A stretch of 64,000 bases of DNA from an uncultured Pelagibacteraceae bacterium (lineage in GTDB: Bacteria > Pseudomonadota > Alphaproteobacteria > Pelagibacterales > Pelagibacteraceae), in assembly GCA_902599805.1 (NCBI GenBank), contig CACKGP010000004.1:1-64000 (forward strand), read 5' to 3'. Of the stretch, positions 63,122 through 64,000 are shown piece by piece. A model generated the notes under the pieces. It saw only the letters and a program-made list of their open reading frames with translations, was not told the DNA's origin and did no database searches. Numbering within the stretch: the stretch's first letter is position 1; each line of letters starts with the position of its first letter. The position numbers were made by a program, and so were the translations under genes.

Positions 63122-64000
63122 AAAAATTTAATAAGAAAAAATTACCCAGTCGTCACACTACTTTAGGTCCAGAGAAAGCTTTTCAAAGATCTTTTTATTA
63201 TGGTATGAATTTGACAGAAAAAGATGTTTCAAAACCCTTTGTTGGAGTTGTGTCAACCTGGAATGAGGCTGCTCCATGCAACATAGCTTTAATGAGACAG
63301 GCGCAGTCAGTAAAAAAAGGAGTTAAATTAGCTGGCGGTACTCCAAGGGAATTCTGTACTATTACTGTTACTGATGGAATAGCTATGGGTCATGAAGGCA
63401 TGAAATCATCTTTAGTTTCAAGAGATGTAATTGCAGACTCGACAGAGCTGACAGTCAGGGGGCATTGTTATGATGCTTTAGTAGGTTTAGCAGGTTGCGA
63501 TAAATCATTACCGGGATTAATGATGGCAATGGTAAGATTAAATGTACCTAGCGTTTTTATTTATGGAGGATCAATTTTACCAGGTAGATTAAATGGAAAA
63601 GATATAACAGTTCAAGATGTTATTGAAGGTGTTGGAGAATATTCATCTGGAAGAATTACTGAACACGCTTTAAGAAAATTAGAATTAAAAGCCTGTCCTA
63701 GTGCTGGTGCTTGTGGTGGACAATTTACAGCAAATACTATGGCGTGTGTCTCAGAAGCAATTGGATTGGCTCTACCTTATTCTGCAGGAACACCAGCTCC
63801 ATATCAAAAAAGAGACAAATATGCATTTGATAGTGGGAAGATGGTTATGAATTTGTTAAGAAAAAAAATTAGACCAAGAGATATCGTAACGAAGAAATCA
63901 CTAGAAAACGCTGCAGCAATTGTTGCAGCGACTGGAGGTTCTACAAACGCAGCACTACATCTTCCTGCTATCGCAAATGAAATAGGAATAAAATTTGATC
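63118..64000 (+). CDS. ilvD: Dihydroxy-acid dehydratase IlvD (3' partial)
   Basis: The start ATG at 63118 overlaps the valS stop as ATGA, and the frame stays open to the window end (about 294 codons). The N-terminal segments SRHTTLGPEKAFQRSFYYGM, NEAAPCNIAL, TPREFCTITVTDGIAMGHEG, the cluster-ligand ALVGLAGCDKSLPG and the CPSAGACGGQFTANTMA motif are those of IlvD. The three cysteine positions needed for the Fe-S cluster are all present. It dehydrates dihydroxy acids in valine/isoleucine synthesis; the C-terminal part lies outside. Confidence 0.96.
   Translation, partial: MKKFNKKKLPSRHTTLGPEKAFQRSFYYGMNLTEKDVSKPFVGVVSTWNEAAPCNIALMRQAQSVKKGVKLAGGTPREFCTITVTDGIAMGHEGMKSSLVSRDVIADSTELTVRGHCYDALVGLAGCDKSLPGLMMAMVRLNVPSVFIYGGSILPGRLNGKDITVQDVIEGVGEYSSGRITEHALRKLELKACPSAGACGGQFTANTMACVSEAIGLALPYSAGTPAPYQKRDKYAFDSGKMVMNLLRKKIRPRDIVTKKSLENAAAIVAATGGSTNAALHLPAIANEIGIKFD

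Noticed and set aside
1..64000. Mobile elements, CRISPR arrays, prophage genes or genomic islands
   Set aside because: No transposase, integrase, phage protein, direct-repeat array or stretch of unusual composition was seen, and the gene order is that of core chromosome.

Overview
The window looks like a stretch of a SAR11 (Pelagibacterales) chromosome. I infer this from several things: very AT-rich DNA (about 30% GC by eye), spacers of a few bases, frequent ATGA-type start/stop overlaps, convergent genes that overlap at their 3' ends, many high-affinity ABC uptake systems, an SSS-family transporter under a compact TPP riboswitch (the thiV arrangement known from SAR11), and an alphaproteobacterial gene order (ntrY-ntrX-trkA, a fused ispDF, a GTTC-N7-GTTC LexA box). 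No phage, IS element, CRISPR array or rRNA was seen. The window appears to be core chromosome, and both ends cut through genes (bamA on the left, ilvD on the right).

Layout. (1) 1-8312, plus strand: outer-membrane biogenesis (bamA, ompH/skp, lpxD, fabZ, lpxA, lpxI, lpxB). Two predicted exported proteins, an Asd-like sugar dehydrogenase and MsrA, are wedged between lpxI and lpxB. (2) 8290-19884, minus strand: one co-directional run of ppiD-like, trpE, trpG, trpD, trpC, lexA, gltX, umuD, umuC, an orphan ATP-grasp gene, and thiV behind a TPP riboswitch. lexA and umuDC each carry an SOS box. (3) 19958-26671, plus strand: tpiA, secG, pyrG, kdsA, eno, ftsB, lipA, ratA and a small membrane protein. 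(4) 26668-28776, minus strand: cinA C-domain, pgpA, ispDF. (5) 28822-37644, plus strand: ntrYX, trkA/trkH, a gpsA-like gene, gap and a BASS-family symporter. (6) 37637-43918: a GH63-type glycosidase with a carbohydrate ABC transporter whose two permeases have unusual extra domains. (7) 43932-46982: znuA divergent from znuC-znuB-zur, with tandem Zur boxes between them. (8) 47106-50096: proX and proW (no proV), a small membrane protein, and an egtD-like methyltransferase. (9) 50121-53968: a ferric-iron ABC transporter behind tandem Fur boxes. (10) 53993-64000: tRNA-Arg, the aapJQMP amino-acid transporter, a DUF6134-like protein, an XRE regulator, tRNA-Asn, a NifU-like scaffold, tRNA-Cys, valS and the start of ilvD.

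How the parts fit. Much of the window is devoted to taking up scarce nutrients: a thiamine precursor, zinc, iron, betaine, amino acids and a sugar or glycoside. Each uptake locus has its own sensor: riboswitch, Zur box or Fur box. A recurring feature is an inverted repeat or terminator directly between the binding-protein gene and its permease gene (sugar, iron, amino-acid and betaine loci). This would let the cell make far more binding protein than membrane complex. In the iron locus the hairpin loop is complementary to the Shine-Dalgarno of the permease gene. The best candidates for undescribed biology are that element, the GH63/transporter locus with its DUF11-like permease insertion, the NtrYX pair that has lost its PAS domain and its sigma-54 contact loop, and the ATP-grasp gene next to thiV.
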